Positions 15,647 through 23,960 of a stretch of 39,543 nucleotides of DNA are shown here, piece after piece (within the stretch, counting starts at the first letter, position 1; the number at the start of each line of letters is the position of its first letter). This stretch comes from Spirochaetales bacterium. Lineage in GTDB: Bacteria > Spirochaetota > Spirochaetia > DSM-2461. The stretch lies in contig JAKSCK010000041.1 in the NCBI GenBank assembly GCA_022360655.1, forward strand, positions 1 to 39,543, given 5' to 3'. Made by a program: the position numbers and the translations under genes. The notes under the pieces were generated by a model. The model made no database searches. It saw only the letters and a list, made by a program, of their open reading frames with translations, and was not told the origin of the DNA.

Positions 15647-16876
15647 CTATTTTGCGGCGACGGCGTCCTTAATGTTTTGAGCCAGTTGGGCACATCGCTC
15701 TTTGATGAGGGTAAGATGTTCTTCTGTGGGCTTCCCTTGGAATTCAACGGATTCCAAGAAGCTCCAGTTCATGCGATGACGTTGCATGATTTCATCCAAC
15801 TCTTTTTGCGCTCCACCAGACCAGCCAAATGAGCCAATTCGGAAGGCTTGGCGGTTGAGCACTTTCTTCCGACCCAATTCATCCAGTACGGCGGCCATGG
15901 GGGGGAACATTTTGTACTCGTAGGTGGGCATGGCCAGCACCACACCTGTGGAACTCCAAATGGATGCTAAAACATCACCCCAAGAATCCTCTGGCACTCG
16001 GTGGGCGTGCACCTTGATTCCATTCTGTTCCAGTTCACGCACCACTGTGTTGATGGTTTGTTCGGTGTTGCCATACATGGAACCCCAAATCACGGTGACT
16101 TCATTTTCACAGGGGCCCTTTTGGTAGGAGGCATAGCGAATGTAGTCATCGATGATTTTCTGTGGATTCTTCCGCCAGACAATGCCATGTCCAGGAGCAA
16201 TGATTTTGATGGGGAGTGGGGCACATTTAGCAATGGCCTTTTGTACCGGCAAGGAGAAGGCAGCCACAATGTTGGCGTAGTATCGGATGGCCTCATTTTC
16301 AAAGAACGCGATTTGTTCTTCACTGAGTTGGTCATCATAGGCAGCCTCTCCGATAGATCCAAAGGATCCAAAGGCATCACAGGGCATGAGGGTGCCGCTT
16401 TTTGTATCAAAGGTGGCAATGGTTTCAGGCCAGTGGACATTGGGAATTTCCGCAAAGGCCAGGACTCGTCCATCTCCTAAATCCAGAGTATCCCCATCAC
16501 CCACCACCATGATGTCATTGGTGACGTCAAAAAAGGATTTCATGAGGGGAACGGCCTTCTTGCTGGTGACAATGGTGAAGTCCTCACGGATTTTTTTGAA
16601 ATCTTCTATCCAACCGGAATGATCGGGTTCCATGTGGTTCACCACCACATAGTCAATGGATTCCGGTGCCACACCAATCTTATCCAACATGGCAAAGAGC
16701 TCTTCAGGAACTCCGTCCCAGCCACAAACGCCATCAATGAGAGCGGTTTTTTCTCCTTTCACAATGTAGGAGTTCAATGAAACTCCATTAGGAATGGGCC
16801 AAAGTCCCTCAAAGAGGATATTTTCCACGTTGGTGGAGAGACGGAAGATTCCGTCTGTAACTGTACTCACGTTCAT
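15647..16876 (-). CDS. fprA: A-type flavoprotein / flavodiiron protein (O2 or NO reductase)
   Basis: A 409-residue class-A flavodiiron protein that reduces O2 to water (or NO to N2O) in anaerobes. The metallo-beta-lactamase-like domain shows a full diiron ligand set: HMEPDH (H81, E83, D85, H86), H148 in NVHWPET, D167 in PCDAFGSFG and H230 in APGHGIVW. The flavodoxin domain starts near residue 262 (VTVIWGSMYGNTEQTI, FMN phosphate loop) and includes VVLAMPTYEYKMFPPM and IGSFGWSGGAQKE. There is no C-terminal rubredoxin or reductase fusion, so an external rubredoxin would supply electrons. It has its own promoter and terminator and is monocistronic. Its presence indicates an anaerobe exposed to oxygen. 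Confidence 0.95.
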   Translation of the reverse strand: MNVSTVTDGIFRLSTNVENILFEGLWPIPNGVSLNSYIVKGEKTALIDGVCGWDGVPEELFAMLDKIGVAPESIDYVVVNHMEPDHSGWIEDFKKIREDFTIVTSKKAVPLMKSFFDVTNDIMVVGDGDTLDLGDGRVLAFAEIPNVHWPETIATFDTKSGTLMPCDAFGSFGSIGEAAYDDQLSEEQIAFFENEAIRYYANIVAAFSLPVQKAIAKCAPLPIKIIAPGHGIVWRKNPQKIIDDYIRYASYQKGPCENEVTVIWGSMYGNTEQTINTVVRELEQNGIKVHAHRVPEDSWGDVLASIWSSTGVVLAMPTYEYKMFPPMAAVLDELGRKKVLNRQAFRIGSFGWSGGAQKELDEIMQRHRMNWSFLESVEFQGKPTEEHLTLIKERCAQLAQNIKDAVAAK

Positions 16877-16890
16877 ATTGCGCTCCGGGT

Positions 16891-16908
16891 CCGGAAGGAG
16901 CTTTCCGG
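16891..16908 (-). promoter_or_regulatory. Leader hairpin before fprA
   Basis: CCGGAA (16891-16896) and TTCCGG (16903-16908) form a 6-bp stem just upstream of the fprA ribosome site (GGAGC, minus strand). It could modulate translation or simply be a short stem. Confidence 0.35.
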
Positions 16909-16936
16909 TAAGGTGTGTTCAAGAATGAACCCACAA

Positions 16937-16965
16937 ATCTTAGGCGATTTGAGAGCATTTCTCAA
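16937..16965 (-). promoter_or_regulatory. fprA promoter
   Basis: On the minus strand TTGAGA (16965-16960), 17 bases, TAAGAT (16942-16937). The -35 matches five of six bases. The leader is about 50-55 nt. The 16877-17141 gap otherwise contains only this promoter, the leader hairpin and the divergent TauE promoter; the 81-codon open frame across it is not credible. Confidence 0.55.
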
Positions 16966-17083
16966 GCGGTGGGTTTGGGTCTTATTCTCTCTAAGATAGC
17001 GAAGAATGGGGCGCATTTCATGGAGTGATAAGAACTCTTGGATTGAGAGAAAACTGAATAAGAGAAATGCATGAGGGAATTGT

Positions 17084-17112
17084 TTGACCGGAATGGTCAT
17101 GAAACGGATAAT
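17084..17112 (+). promoter_or_regulatory. TauE/SafE gene promoter
   Basis: TTGACC (17084-17089), exactly 17 bases, GATAAT (17107-17112), each five of six matches to consensus. Predicted start near 17119 and a short leader to the GGAG site before the ATG at 17142. Confidence 0.68.
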
Positions 17113-17141
17113 GGGCATTCACAACCTGGTTCGGAGTTTTC

Positions 17142-18095
17142 ATGAAGTTTTCCCGCAGTTTTGTTCAAACCGCACTGATACTGTTTGTTTTTTTTACCGT
17201 CTGTTTTGGGGCCTCAGCAACAGAAGGAGGTGGTTCTGTATCTTCTGTCAATGATTGGCCCTGGTGGGGATGGTCTTTGATTCTTTTTGGATTCTGTTTT
17301 CTCTTGGGTATTGTGGCCATTGTGGCTGGTGTTGGCGGTGGTATTCTGTTTGTTCCCATTGTGAGTGCTCTTTTTCCCTTTCATCTTGATTTTGTTCGTG
17401 GGGCGGGATTGCTGGTGGCTCTTGCAGGAGCTCTTTCTGCGGCTCCTCGATTACTGCGAGATGGAATGGCGTCTTTGAGATTGGCTCTTCCTCTGGCTTT
17501 GGCCAGTTCTCTTGGGGCGCTGGCTGGTGCACAGATTGGTTTAGCTCTTCCAGGGCAAACCGTTGAACTATGCTTGGGTGTAGTGATTCTGGCCGTTGTG
17601 GCCCTGATGTTCCTTGCAAAACGGACGGATCGTCCCCTTGTGGCTCATCCAGATCCTTTGGCTCTTTCTCTGGGAATTGGAGGACGAAGTACAGATGCCA
17701 TGGGTCAGGAGTATGATTGGAATATTCGACATTTTCTTCCAGGTGTGGTGGTGTTTATGGCCATTGGCTTTATGGCAGGAATGTTTGGTTTAGGAGCGGG
17801 TTGGGCCAATGTACCGGCCCTCAACTTGCTTCTTGGTGCACCTCTTAAAGTGGCTGTGGGGACCAGCATTTTGATTATTGCCATCAATGGTTCAGCGTCT
17901 TCTTGGGTGTATTTGAATCAGGGTGCAGTACTGCCCATCATTGCTCTTCCTTCCGTTGCCGGTATGATGTTGGGAACACGCTTAGGAGCGGTGTTACTTC
18001 CAAAGGTAAAACCGGCGGCCATTCGTTGGGTGGTGATTGCCTTTTTGTCCTTAGCAGGGATTCGATCCATGTTGGCTGGTTTAGGGGTACTTTAA
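17142..18095 (+). CDS. TauE/SafE-family anion exporter (sulfite/sulfonate-type)
   Basis: A 317-residue membrane protein with about eight hydrophobic segments after an N-terminal signal-like helix (FVQTALILFVFFTVCFGASA). It shows the inverted-repeat hallmarks of the TauE/SafE (DUF81) family: GIVAIVAGVGGGILFVPIVSALFP near residue 60 and, in the second half, AIGFMAGMFGLGAGWANVPALNLLLGAPLKVAVGTS. Family members are proposed to export sulfite, sulfoacetate or related organic anions; the substrate here is unknown. The stop overlaps the next start by one base (TAATG), and the partner is a DUF1634 protein, a recurrent pairing in bacteria and archaea. It has its own strong promoter, divergent from fprA. 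Confidence 0.88.
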   Translation: MKFSRSFVQTALILFVFFTVCFGASATEGGGSVSSVNDWPWWGWSLILFGFCFLLGIVAIVAGVGGGILFVPIVSALFPFHLDFVRGAGLLVALAGALSAAPRLLRDGMASLRLALPLALASSLGALAGAQIGLALPGQTVELCLGVVILAVVALMFLAKRTDRPLVAHPDPLALSLGIGGRSTDAMGQEYDWNIRHFLPGVVVFMAIGFMAGMFGLGAGWANVPALNLLLGAPLKVAVGTSILIIAINGSASSWVYLNQGAVLPIIALPSVAGMMLGTRLGAVLLPKVKPAAIRWVVIAFLSLAGIRSMLAGLGVL

Positions 18096-18475
18096 TGATG
18101 GATGAACTTGAAGATAAAGCGGCCCAGTGGATTCATTGGATCAGTGTTTTGGCCATTGTCTTGGCTTTTTTGGTTTTTCTTGCCTTTGGTTTGGGGATTC
18201 TTCCATCGTTTGTGGGACCAGAGGATGTGGCGGCACGATGGGGATTGAGTGTTCAAAAACTTCGGGACACATTGAAGCTTTCCTTTGAACAGGGATGGTT
18301 TCTCCATGGACAAGATGGATACATGGCCAGTTCTGCAGCCCTTGCTCTTGTGGCCTCTGCGGCATTACCGGCTTTGGTGATGTTGAGTGTCCAATGGTTT
18401 TTGCGAAAGGATTGGGTGTATGGCCTGATGGCAAGTTCCATCTCAGCAATATTGATTTTTGCGGTTTTGCGATAG
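18095..18475 (+). CDS. DUF1634-family small membrane protein
   Basis: A 126-residue protein with three membrane helices: WISVLAIVLAFLVFLAFGLGIL, SSAALALVASAALPALVMLSV and WVYGLMASSISAILIFAVL. DUF1634 proteins are found almost only next to TauE/SafE-type exporters and are assumed to be accessory subunits; their biochemistry is not known. The open frame extends far upstream in a frame overlapping the exporter gene, but the ATG at 18095 (overlapping the exporter TAA, GGGG seven bases upstream) is the sensible start; ATG at 18098 is equally possible. A clear terminator follows. Confidence 0.82.
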   Translation: MMDELEDKAAQWIHWISVLAIVLAFLVFLAFGLGILPSFVGPEDVAARWGLSVQKLRDTLKLSFEQGWFLHGQDGYMASSAALALVASAALPALVMLSVQWFLRKDWVYGLMASSISAILIFAVLR

Positions 18476-18493
18476 TTCAGATCAAGTAAGAAT

Positions 18494-18534
18494 GTCTCAG
18501 GCAAAAAAGGCTTTTACCTGAGACTGTGTTTTTT
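18494..18534 (+). terminator. Rho-independent terminator of the TauE-DUF1634 operon
   Basis: GTCTCAGG (18494-18501) pairs with CCTGAGAC (18517-18524), followed by TGTG and a T6 run (18529-18534). It may also act for the convergent Ste24 gene, although the minus-strand side has no T-run. Confidence 0.85.
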
Positions 18535-18577
18535 AAGAGAAAGGGAGTCCCCCCCCTTCCTTTTGAGAGAGTTTTCT

Positions 18578-19846
18578 TTACTCCCCTTCCATGGAAGAGA
18601 GTGTTTTTTCCAATCGCTCAATGGCCTCAATGCGTTCAATCAACACGGGATGGGAGGCATGCCAGGCCGCATAGGCTGGATGAGGCGATAAATTGGAAAG
18701 ATTATGTTTTCCTAAATTCAATAGAGCGGATTTCATCCCATCGGCTCCAGCATTTTTTACAGCATAGGCATCGGCTTCATATTCATGCTTTCGGGATAAT
18801 CGGTAACCAATTGGTGACAACATGTTGCTGATGGGTGAAAAGTAATATCCCAATATGATCAGCAAAGCCGGTAGGGAGGGGTGATTAAATCCAAAACCTG
18901 TAAAGACGGATGGCATTGTGAGAAGCCATCCTGCCATTGCTGCGATGACAAAAGTGGAGAGAATGGAAAGGAACATGCGTTTTTTAACATGATTCTTTTT
19001 CCAATGCCCAATCTCATGAGCCAGGACTGCGGTAATGGACTCAGGATCCATGCTTTCAATCAAATTATCAAACAGAACAATTCGCCGGGCTTTTCCAAAT
19101 CCCGTGAAATAGGCATTGGAATGACGACTCCGTCGACTTCCATCCATCACAAAAATTCCTTGATGTGCAAATCCACATTGTTTTGCAAGGGAGGAAAGAT
19201 GATTCTTCAAATCCCCCTCTGGTAGCGGTGTGAATTTATTAAAAAGGGGAGCAATCAGAACGGGATAAATCATAATCAATAGGAATTGCAAAACCGTGAT
19301 GGAAGCCCATGCAATGATCCACCACGAAGATCCAAAGAGAAGAAGTGAGCCATGAAGAGCCCCATAGAGAAGAGCGGTGAGGATCAGGGAGAGGGGAAAT
19401 GCTTTGATGGAATCCAAGATGAGCGTTTTGAAGGTGGTGGTGTTAAATCCGTACTCTTCCTCAATCACAAATTGAGAATAGAGGCTGAATGGGAATTGAA
19501 TGAGACTCATAAAACCTGATCCAAGGATAAGAAAGAGAAAACCCGAAAGATAGGCTGATTCAATCCATGTTTCCATAAAATTGAGAAAGAGTCCTGGAAT
19601 TCCTGTAACAAGAAGAATCACAAGCAGAAGACGGTTGAACAAACCGGAGAACAGGGCAAACTGACCTTTTCGCAGATTATAATCGGTGGATTGTTGATGT
19701 GTTTCATCATCCACAGTTGCCTGAAAAAGTGGTGGGATTTTGTGACGTTGTTTTAGAATCTGATTGAGATTCAAAATGCTCAAGGACCATTCAATGAGAA
19801 ATTCCAGAATGATGAAGCCCAGGATGAGGACAGTGAAAATATTCAT
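18578..19846 (-). CDS. M48-family (Ste24/CAAX-protease-like) membrane metallopeptidase
   Basis: A 422-residue integral membrane zinc protease. The zinc motif is HEIGH (277-281) within ITAVLAHEIGHWKKNH, and the third ligand is probably the glutamate of RKHEYEADAYA (about 353-363), as in Ste24. There are about seven hydrophobic segments and the family segment GSRRSRHSNAYFTGFGKARRIVLFD (236-260). Ste24-like enzymes cleave membrane-associated substrates; bacterial ones are linked to membrane protein quality control, because bacteria lack prenylated CAAX proteins. It is the second gene of an apparent operon, 55 bases after the TPR protein gene, reading away from the DUF1634 gene. Confidence 0.92.
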   Translation of the reverse strand: MNIFTVLILGFIILEFLIEWSLSILNLNQILKQRHKIPPLFQATVDDETHQQSTDYNLRKGQFALFSGLFNRLLLVILLVTGIPGLFLNFMETWIESAYLSGFLFLILGSGFMSLIQFPFSLYSQFVIEEEYGFNTTTFKTLILDSIKAFPLSLILTALLYGALHGSLLLFGSSWWIIAWASITVLQFLLIMIYPVLIAPLFNKFTPLPEGDLKNHLSSLAKQCGFAHQGIFVMDGSRRSRHSNAYFTGFGKARRIVLFDNLIESMDPESITAVLAHEIGHWKKNHVKKRMFLSILSTFVIAAMAGWLLTMPSVFTGFGFNHPSLPALLIILGYYFSPISNMLSPIGYRLSRKHEYEADAYAVKNAGADGMKSALLNLGKHNLSNLSPHPAYAAWHASHPVLIERIEAIERLEKTLSSMEGE

Positions 19847-19901
19847 GGTTCCATCATCGGAAGAGTGGAGCAGAAGAACGAGAGGAATGATTCCGCTTTC
19901 T

Positions 19902-20768
19902 TTACAGACTCATGGTGAGAGCATTCTCTTCTGAAGCCTTCAGATTCTCATTGGTCCATTTTTGAAGCAGGTCATGAATCTCATCAGGACTGACAGTGGA
20001 AAGGAAGTTAAACTCCATTTCCTGGGCTTTTTGAAGAAGAACTTTAGCCTCTGCCGTGTTTCCAGAAGCATGGAGAATAACGGCTCTGGTGAAATAGGCA
20101 TCGGGAAAGGATGGTGCACTTTTCATGAGTTCTTCAGAAGCCTTTAATGCCTCCTCTAGGCTCCCATAGCGATAGCAATACGTGGCCCAGTTATCAAGAA
20201 TCACAGAGGAATCCTCATTGTATTCTCGTGCTTCTTGGTTCAGGCTTAAGGCCCGTTCTTGGTTGCCAGATTCAAGAAGTAAGTAACCAAGATTGGCATA
20301 GAGGTTTGTCGTGCGGTACCCCTCAGCTAACAGATCTTCTAGGACCTGAATGGCTCTTCTTGCCTGTCCTCTTTTCCAGTACACCAGGGCAAGATGGCTT
20401 TGAGCAAGTCGTTTGGATGAGAGCTCTGATGCATTATGGGCAATATCCGTGAGAACCGTTTCCGCAGTTTCAATGTCTCCACCTCGAAGTAGAGCCCAGG
20501 CAGCACCAGCCCTTTGACTCGGAAAAAGACGTTTCGTCTTGATGGCCTTTCGAAAAAGCTGTGCTCCTACCGAACGTTCGTTTTTTCTGTAGTTCTGAAG
20601 AGCTCGTACAAAATACCACTGACCTCGTAGAAGAAAAAATGAAAGGAGCAGAGCCAGAAGGATGAGCGCAATTCGGAAGGGAATCAGGATTGGTGCAAAG
20701 GTAGCTGCAAGAACGATGAGAATGATGCCAAAAATAGCCGTAATGGTTTGGACTTTTAACTGAGACAT
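19902..20768 (-). CDS. Membrane-anchored TPR protein
   Basis: A 288-residue protein with two N-terminal hydrophobic helices (ITAIFGIILIVLAATFAPILI and RIALILLALLLSFFLL), then about five tetratricopeptide-like helix pairs. Examples are LAQSHLALVYWKRGQARRAIQVLEDLL, NLYANLGYLLLESGNQERALSLNQEA and FTRAVILHASGNTAEAKVLLQKA. TPR domains are protein-interaction scaffolds; no enzymatic motif is present. The ATG at 20768 is preferred over 20774 because GGGGA is then at a proper distance. Co-transcribed with the Ste24 protease, it may present or recruit substrates to it, which is an inference from the operon only. Confidence 0.8.
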   Translation of the reverse strand: MSQLKVQTITAIFGIILIVLAATFAPILIPFRIALILLALLLSFFLLRGQWYFVRALQNYRKNERSVGAQLFRKAIKTKRLFPSQRAGAAWALLRGGDIETAETVLTDIAHNASELSSKRLAQSHLALVYWKRGQARRAIQVLEDLLAEGYRTTNLYANLGYLLLESGNQERALSLNQEAREYNEDSSVILDNWATYCYRYGSLEEALKASEELMKSAPSFPDAYFTRAVILHASGNTAEAKVLLQKAQEMEFNFLSTVSPDEIHDLLQKWTNENLKASEENALTMSL

Positions 20769-20810
20769 TGGCATCCCCTTTGGCCTATTGCATTAGCGCC
20801 TTCGAATGGG

Positions 20811-20839
20811 ATGATATCCTGGTCAACACTTGGTTGCAA
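20811..20839 (-). promoter_or_regulatory. Promoter of the TPR-Ste24 operon
   Basis: On the minus strand TTGCAA (20839-20834), 17 bases, TATCAT (20816-20811); the -10 matches five of six. Confidence 0.5.
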
Positions 20840-20925
20840 CGCTCTCTCTCCCATGTGTTGGTTAGGTCTTCATCTTTTCCCTTCTCAAAGAGCAGAGTCT
20901 GAGCAGGACATGCTTTCCACCTCAA

Positions 20926-20954
20926 TTGACATGTTTGGAGTAGAGGCATAGATT
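20926..20954 (+). promoter_or_regulatory. Promoter of the HTH-EIIA gene
   Basis: A perfect TTGACA (20926-20931), 17 bases, TAGATT (20949-20954). Initiation is predicted near 20961, which rules against an ATG at 20962 unless the message is leaderless and supports the start at 20992. Confidence 0.6.
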
Positions 20955-20991
20955 CTTATTAATGGACAACAGAGACATTAAAGGACAAATG

Positions 20992-21693
20992 ATGACTTTG
21001 TCCGATGTGGCTGAAGCACTGAAAGTATCTGAAAAAACCATTTCTCGCATGTTGCAGGATGGTGCTATTCCGGGATTTAAGGTGGCCAATCAATGGCGCT
21101 TCTACCGGGAGGACTTCTACCGTTGGATTGATGCAAAACGGGGGGAATGGGGAAACCGGGCGCGGGCTGGTTTGGCATCGATGCTGAGTAGTGAAATGGA
21201 TGCTGTACCTTTATCACGGTTAACGGAAGAGCGCTTCATTGTGACCGGGATTCCTCGGGTTCCCTCTGAATCCATTTTCCGAATTCTCACCGATCCACTT
21301 GAGCAGGCCGGGATTCTTTCCGATTCAGATCTTCTTGTTCGGGGTTTAGCTGCTCGAGAGATGATGATGTCCACAGGAGTTGGAGGGGGCGTGGCCATTC
21401 CACATCTCCGAAATCCATCCAAAATCCCCGTTTCTTCTCCCCTCATGGTGATTGGTTTGAGCTTGGAAGGAGTGGATTGGAATTCCATTGATGGTCAGCC
21501 TGTTCATGTGTTTATGCTGCCTCTGGCAGGATCTGAGGTTCCTCACCTTCGGATGCTTGCAGCGATTCGCTCTTTTTTAGCAGCAGACTCAGTGGTGGAA
21601 GGTTTAAAGAAGGCCAAAACACCGCAAGAAGTCATGCGAACAATTTTGGAAGTGGAGTTACGAACAGGAAATCTTGCGGATCAAGAGAAGTAA
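20992..21693 (+). CDS. Excisionase-type HTH fused to PTS EIIA-2 (PtsN/fructose type) domain
   Basis: A 233-residue two-domain protein. Residues 1-48 are an excisionase/MerR-like DNA-binding domain (MTLSDVAEALKVSEKTISRM, then IPGFKVANQWRFYREDFYRWI). Residues about 80-225 are a PTS EIIA domain of the fructose/nitrogen class, with the phosphorylation histidine H138 in GVGGGVAIPHLRN. A phosphotransfer-controlled DNA-binding protein is the natural reading, with phosphate coming from HPr-like proteins elsewhere. The frame opens at 20962, but the promoter position and AAGGA six bases before the ATG at 20992 favour the later start. It precedes a second EIIA protein and a cation/proton antiporter; no EIIB/EIIC genes are present. 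Confidence 0.88.
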   Translation: MTLSDVAEALKVSEKTISRMLQDGAIPGFKVANQWRFYREDFYRWIDAKRGEWGNRARAGLASMLSSEMDAVPLSRLTEERFIVTGIPRVPSESIFRILTDPLEQAGILSDSDLLVRGLAAREMMMSTGVGGGVAIPHLRNPSKIPVSSPLMVIGLSLEGVDWNSIDGQPVHVFMLPLAGSEVPHLRMLAAIRSFLAADSVVEGLKKAKTPQEVMRTILEVELRTGNLADQEK

Positions 21694-21782
21694 GCAGAAT
21701 TGGTTCTTTTTTGATTCTTATAAGAGCGTCAAAAGCGATGTTTATCCCAAGTTTTTTGAACATTTCCCATGATGGAGAACCG

Positions 21783-21809
21783 CATAAGTGAGGGTTTTAC
21801 CCACTTATG
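21783..21809 (+). promoter_or_regulatory. Hairpin in the leader of the second EIIA gene
   Basis: CATAAGTG (21783-21790) and CACTTATG (21802-21809) form an 8-bp stem, extendable by GGG/CCC around a bulged A. No T-run follows. It may be an RNA processing or regulatory stem between the two EIIA genes, 42 bases before the ATG at 21851. Confidence 0.5.
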
Positions 21810-21850
21810 GACATTTTCAAAACCATTGGAAAAGTGAAGGAGTGAAATCA

Positions 21851-22654
21851 ATGATACGAACGCTATTGTCTCATGACACCATGGGATTGCATGCCCAGGT
21901 GAAGGATAAAAAAGCGGTACTCACGATGGCTGCAGAATTTCTTGCCCAGCCAGGAAGCATTGAAGTGGAAACCCTTTTGCAGGGATTCTTGGAACGGGAA
22001 TCCCTTGGATCAACAGGAATTGGTCGGGGTTTGGCCATTCCCCATGTGACCCTTGATGGAATTCAGGAATTTCGCATTGCCCTGATTACCATTCCCCAGG
22101 GAGTGGATTTTGATTCCATTGATGGCAAGCCTGTTCAAGCCGTCTTTGCCATGGTAGGTCCTAAAGACTCTCGCTCAACTCATGTGCGAATCTTAGCTTC
22201 CCTTTCGCGGTATGCTCAGGAGAAAGATTTCCTGAAGCATCTCTTGGAGGCCCAAGAACCGGAGTTGGCCATGGCCCTCTTTGAACCAGTCCCTTCGGAT
22301 TCACCGGTCCAAGAGAATCCATCGGCAAAAAGTCTTATCACTGTTCTTGTTCAAAATGAGTCTTATCTCGAACCTCTATTGGAAGTACTGGCTGGAGTCG
22401 CAGAAGCCCAGGTTGTGGTTACAGAAGGGCATGGGGCAGGACGCTATCTTCATTCCATGCCTCTCTTTTCTATGTTCTGGACAGACGACAGCCCTCGGAC
22501 CGATCTCAAAGTTGTGACGGCTGTTATTGATAGACATGCGGGGAATGAAACCATTCGCCGCATCAGCACCAGTGTTGCCGATCCCTCTCAAGAATCTGGG
22601 CTTGTTGTGACTCTTCAAGATTTGGCCTTGGTGGCTGGACGTCTGGAATTCTAG
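21851..22654 (+). CDS. PTS EIIA-2 domain protein with extra C-terminal domain
   Basis: A 267-residue protein. Residues 1-150 are an EIIA-2 (PtsN-like) domain with the phosphorylatable H65 in GIGRGLAIPHVTLDG and the family segment DFDSIDGKPVQAVFAMVGP. Residues about 170-267 form a separate domain (SLITVLVQNESYLEPLLEVLAGVAEAQVVVTEG onwards) with an alternating beta/alpha pattern resembling PII-like or ACT-like sensor domains; the match is only by pattern. The frame opens at 21788, but AAGGAG lies eight bases before the ATG at 21851. It ends 11 bases before the antiporter gene. The role is probably to couple PTS phosphorylation state to antiporter activity. Confidence 0.83.
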   Translation: MIRTLLSHDTMGLHAQVKDKKAVLTMAAEFLAQPGSIEVETLLQGFLERESLGSTGIGRGLAIPHVTLDGIQEFRIALITIPQGVDFDSIDGKPVQAVFAMVGPKDSRSTHVRILASLSRYAQEKDFLKHLLEAQEPELAMALFEPVPSDSPVQENPSAKSLITVLVQNESYLEPLLEVLAGVAEAQVVVTEGHGAGRYLHSMPLFSMFWTDDSPRTDLKVVTAVIDRHAGNETIRRISTSVADPSQESGLVVTLQDLALVAGRLEF

Positions 22655-22665
22655 GAGCACAACAC

Positions 22666-23904
22666 ATGACATTACCTCTTCTTGAACCCCTCCTGGATAG
22701 CATCCATGTTCCCATTTTATTAACTGTTGGCATCATGAGTTTTGCGGCATTCTATGCAGGCAAAGGTGTGAAACCACTGCATCTTCCCTCTTTGATTGGA
22801 TTTATGCTGGCTGGTGTGATTCTTGGTCCCTCTGTGTTGGGACTTCTTGATGCAGAAACTCAAGGGAAGCTGTCCTTTTTAACGGATGTGGCTCTTTCCT
22901 TTGTGGCTGTGAGCATTGGTTTGGAACTCAAGCTTTCGACTCTGAAACGTCTTGGTCCAGGAGTTGTGACTGTGATCTTTTCAGAGTCCTTAATGGCCTT
23001 CCTTGTGGTTTTTTCCGCCGTGGCCTTGCTCACCAAAAACATTCCTCTGGCCCTTGTTTTTGGAGCCATTGCCCCAGCCAGTGCTCCGGCAGGAACCGTG
23101 GCCGTGATTAAGGAATATCGAGCGAAGGGTCCTCTCACTCAAACCTTGTATGCGGTTGTTGGTTTTGATGATGGATTGGGCATCATCATCTTTGGATTTG
23201 CCGCGGCCATTGCTCGTCATCTCATCATGCCAGCCGGTGAGGGCGGATTTGTGGCCCTCCTTCTTCCTCCTCTTGTGGAAATTCTCTTGAGCCTTGGGGT
23301 GGGATTTTTATTGGCTCTGCTCTTTTCCTTGTGCACGCGAAAAGTGGATTCCAAGCGGGATCAGTTTCTCTTGCTTTTTGTTTTTGTGATGCTGGGCACG
23401 GGGCTCAGCCAAGCGTTCCATCTTTCACTGATTCTCACCAACATGGTTTTGGGAATGACCGTGGTGAATAGCCAAAGAGCCACGCTTGTGACACAGATTC
23501 ATGATTCCTTGGCTGATGTGATGCCTCTTTTGTTCCTCCTCTTTTTTACTCTGGCTGGGGCCAACTTGCATGTGGCAGAACTTCCTGCCCTAGGCCTCTT
23601 GGGTTTGGTGTATGTGCTGGGTCGGAGTGCAGGGTTGATTGGAGGGGCCTTCTTTGGCGCCTCTGTGGGAAAGTTGGGCAAGGATATACGGGATAATCTG
23701 GGCTTAGGAATCCTTTCTCAGGCCGGTGTGGCCATTGGCTTGGCTCTCATTGTGAAGTCTGAGTTTGCATCTCTTGGTCCAATGGGGGAAGTCATTGGTT
23801 CCACAGTCATCACAACCATTTCCGCCACCTGCATCATCTTTGAGTTGATTGGTCCTGTCACCACAAAGATTGCACTCAAAAGAGCAGGCGAAATTCCGGC
23901 GTAG
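22666..23904 (+). CDS. CPA2-family cation/proton antiporter
   Basis: A 412-residue integral membrane protein with about 12-13 helices, of the monovalent cation:proton antiporter-2 family (KefB/NapA-like fold). Family landmarks are LPSLIGFMLAGVILGPSVLG (40-59), SFVAVSIGLELKL (78-90), GAIAPASAPAGTVAVIKEY (133-151) and the ion-binding acidic pair in VVGFDDGLGI (D168, D169). It has no C-terminal RCK/TrkA-N domain, the usual regulator of Kef systems, so regulation may come from the EIIA proteins encoded just upstream. AGGAGC precedes the ATG. It exchanges Na+ or K+ for H+; the cation cannot be told from sequence. Confidence 0.9.
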   Translation: MTLPLLEPLLDSIHVPILLTVGIMSFAAFYAGKGVKPLHLPSLIGFMLAGVILGPSVLGLLDAETQGKLSFLTDVALSFVAVSIGLELKLSTLKRLGPGVVTVIFSESLMAFLVVFSAVALLTKNIPLALVFGAIAPASAPAGTVAVIKEYRAKGPLTQTLYAVVGFDDGLGIIIFGFAAAIARHLIMPAGEGGFVALLLPPLVEILLSLGVGFLLALLFSLCTRKVDSKRDQFLLLFVFVMLGTGLSQAFHLSLILTNMVLGMTVVNSQRATLVTQIHDSLADVMPLLFLLFFTLAGANLHVAELPALGLLGLVYVLGRSAGLIGGAFFGASVGKLGKDIRDNLGLGILSQAGVAIGLALIVKSEFASLGPMGEVIGSTVITTISATCIIFELIGPVTTKIALKRAGEIPA

Positions 23905-23960
23905 TTTTGCTTGAAACTCAACGGGGCTGTCACGGGAGTGAGAGTCCCGTTCCACGGAGA

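Noticed and set aside
16873..17118. 81-codon open frame upstream of and overlapping fprA on the minus strand
   Set aside because: No homology pattern, no ribosome site, and it covers two promoters and a leader hairpin. It is best seen as non-coding.
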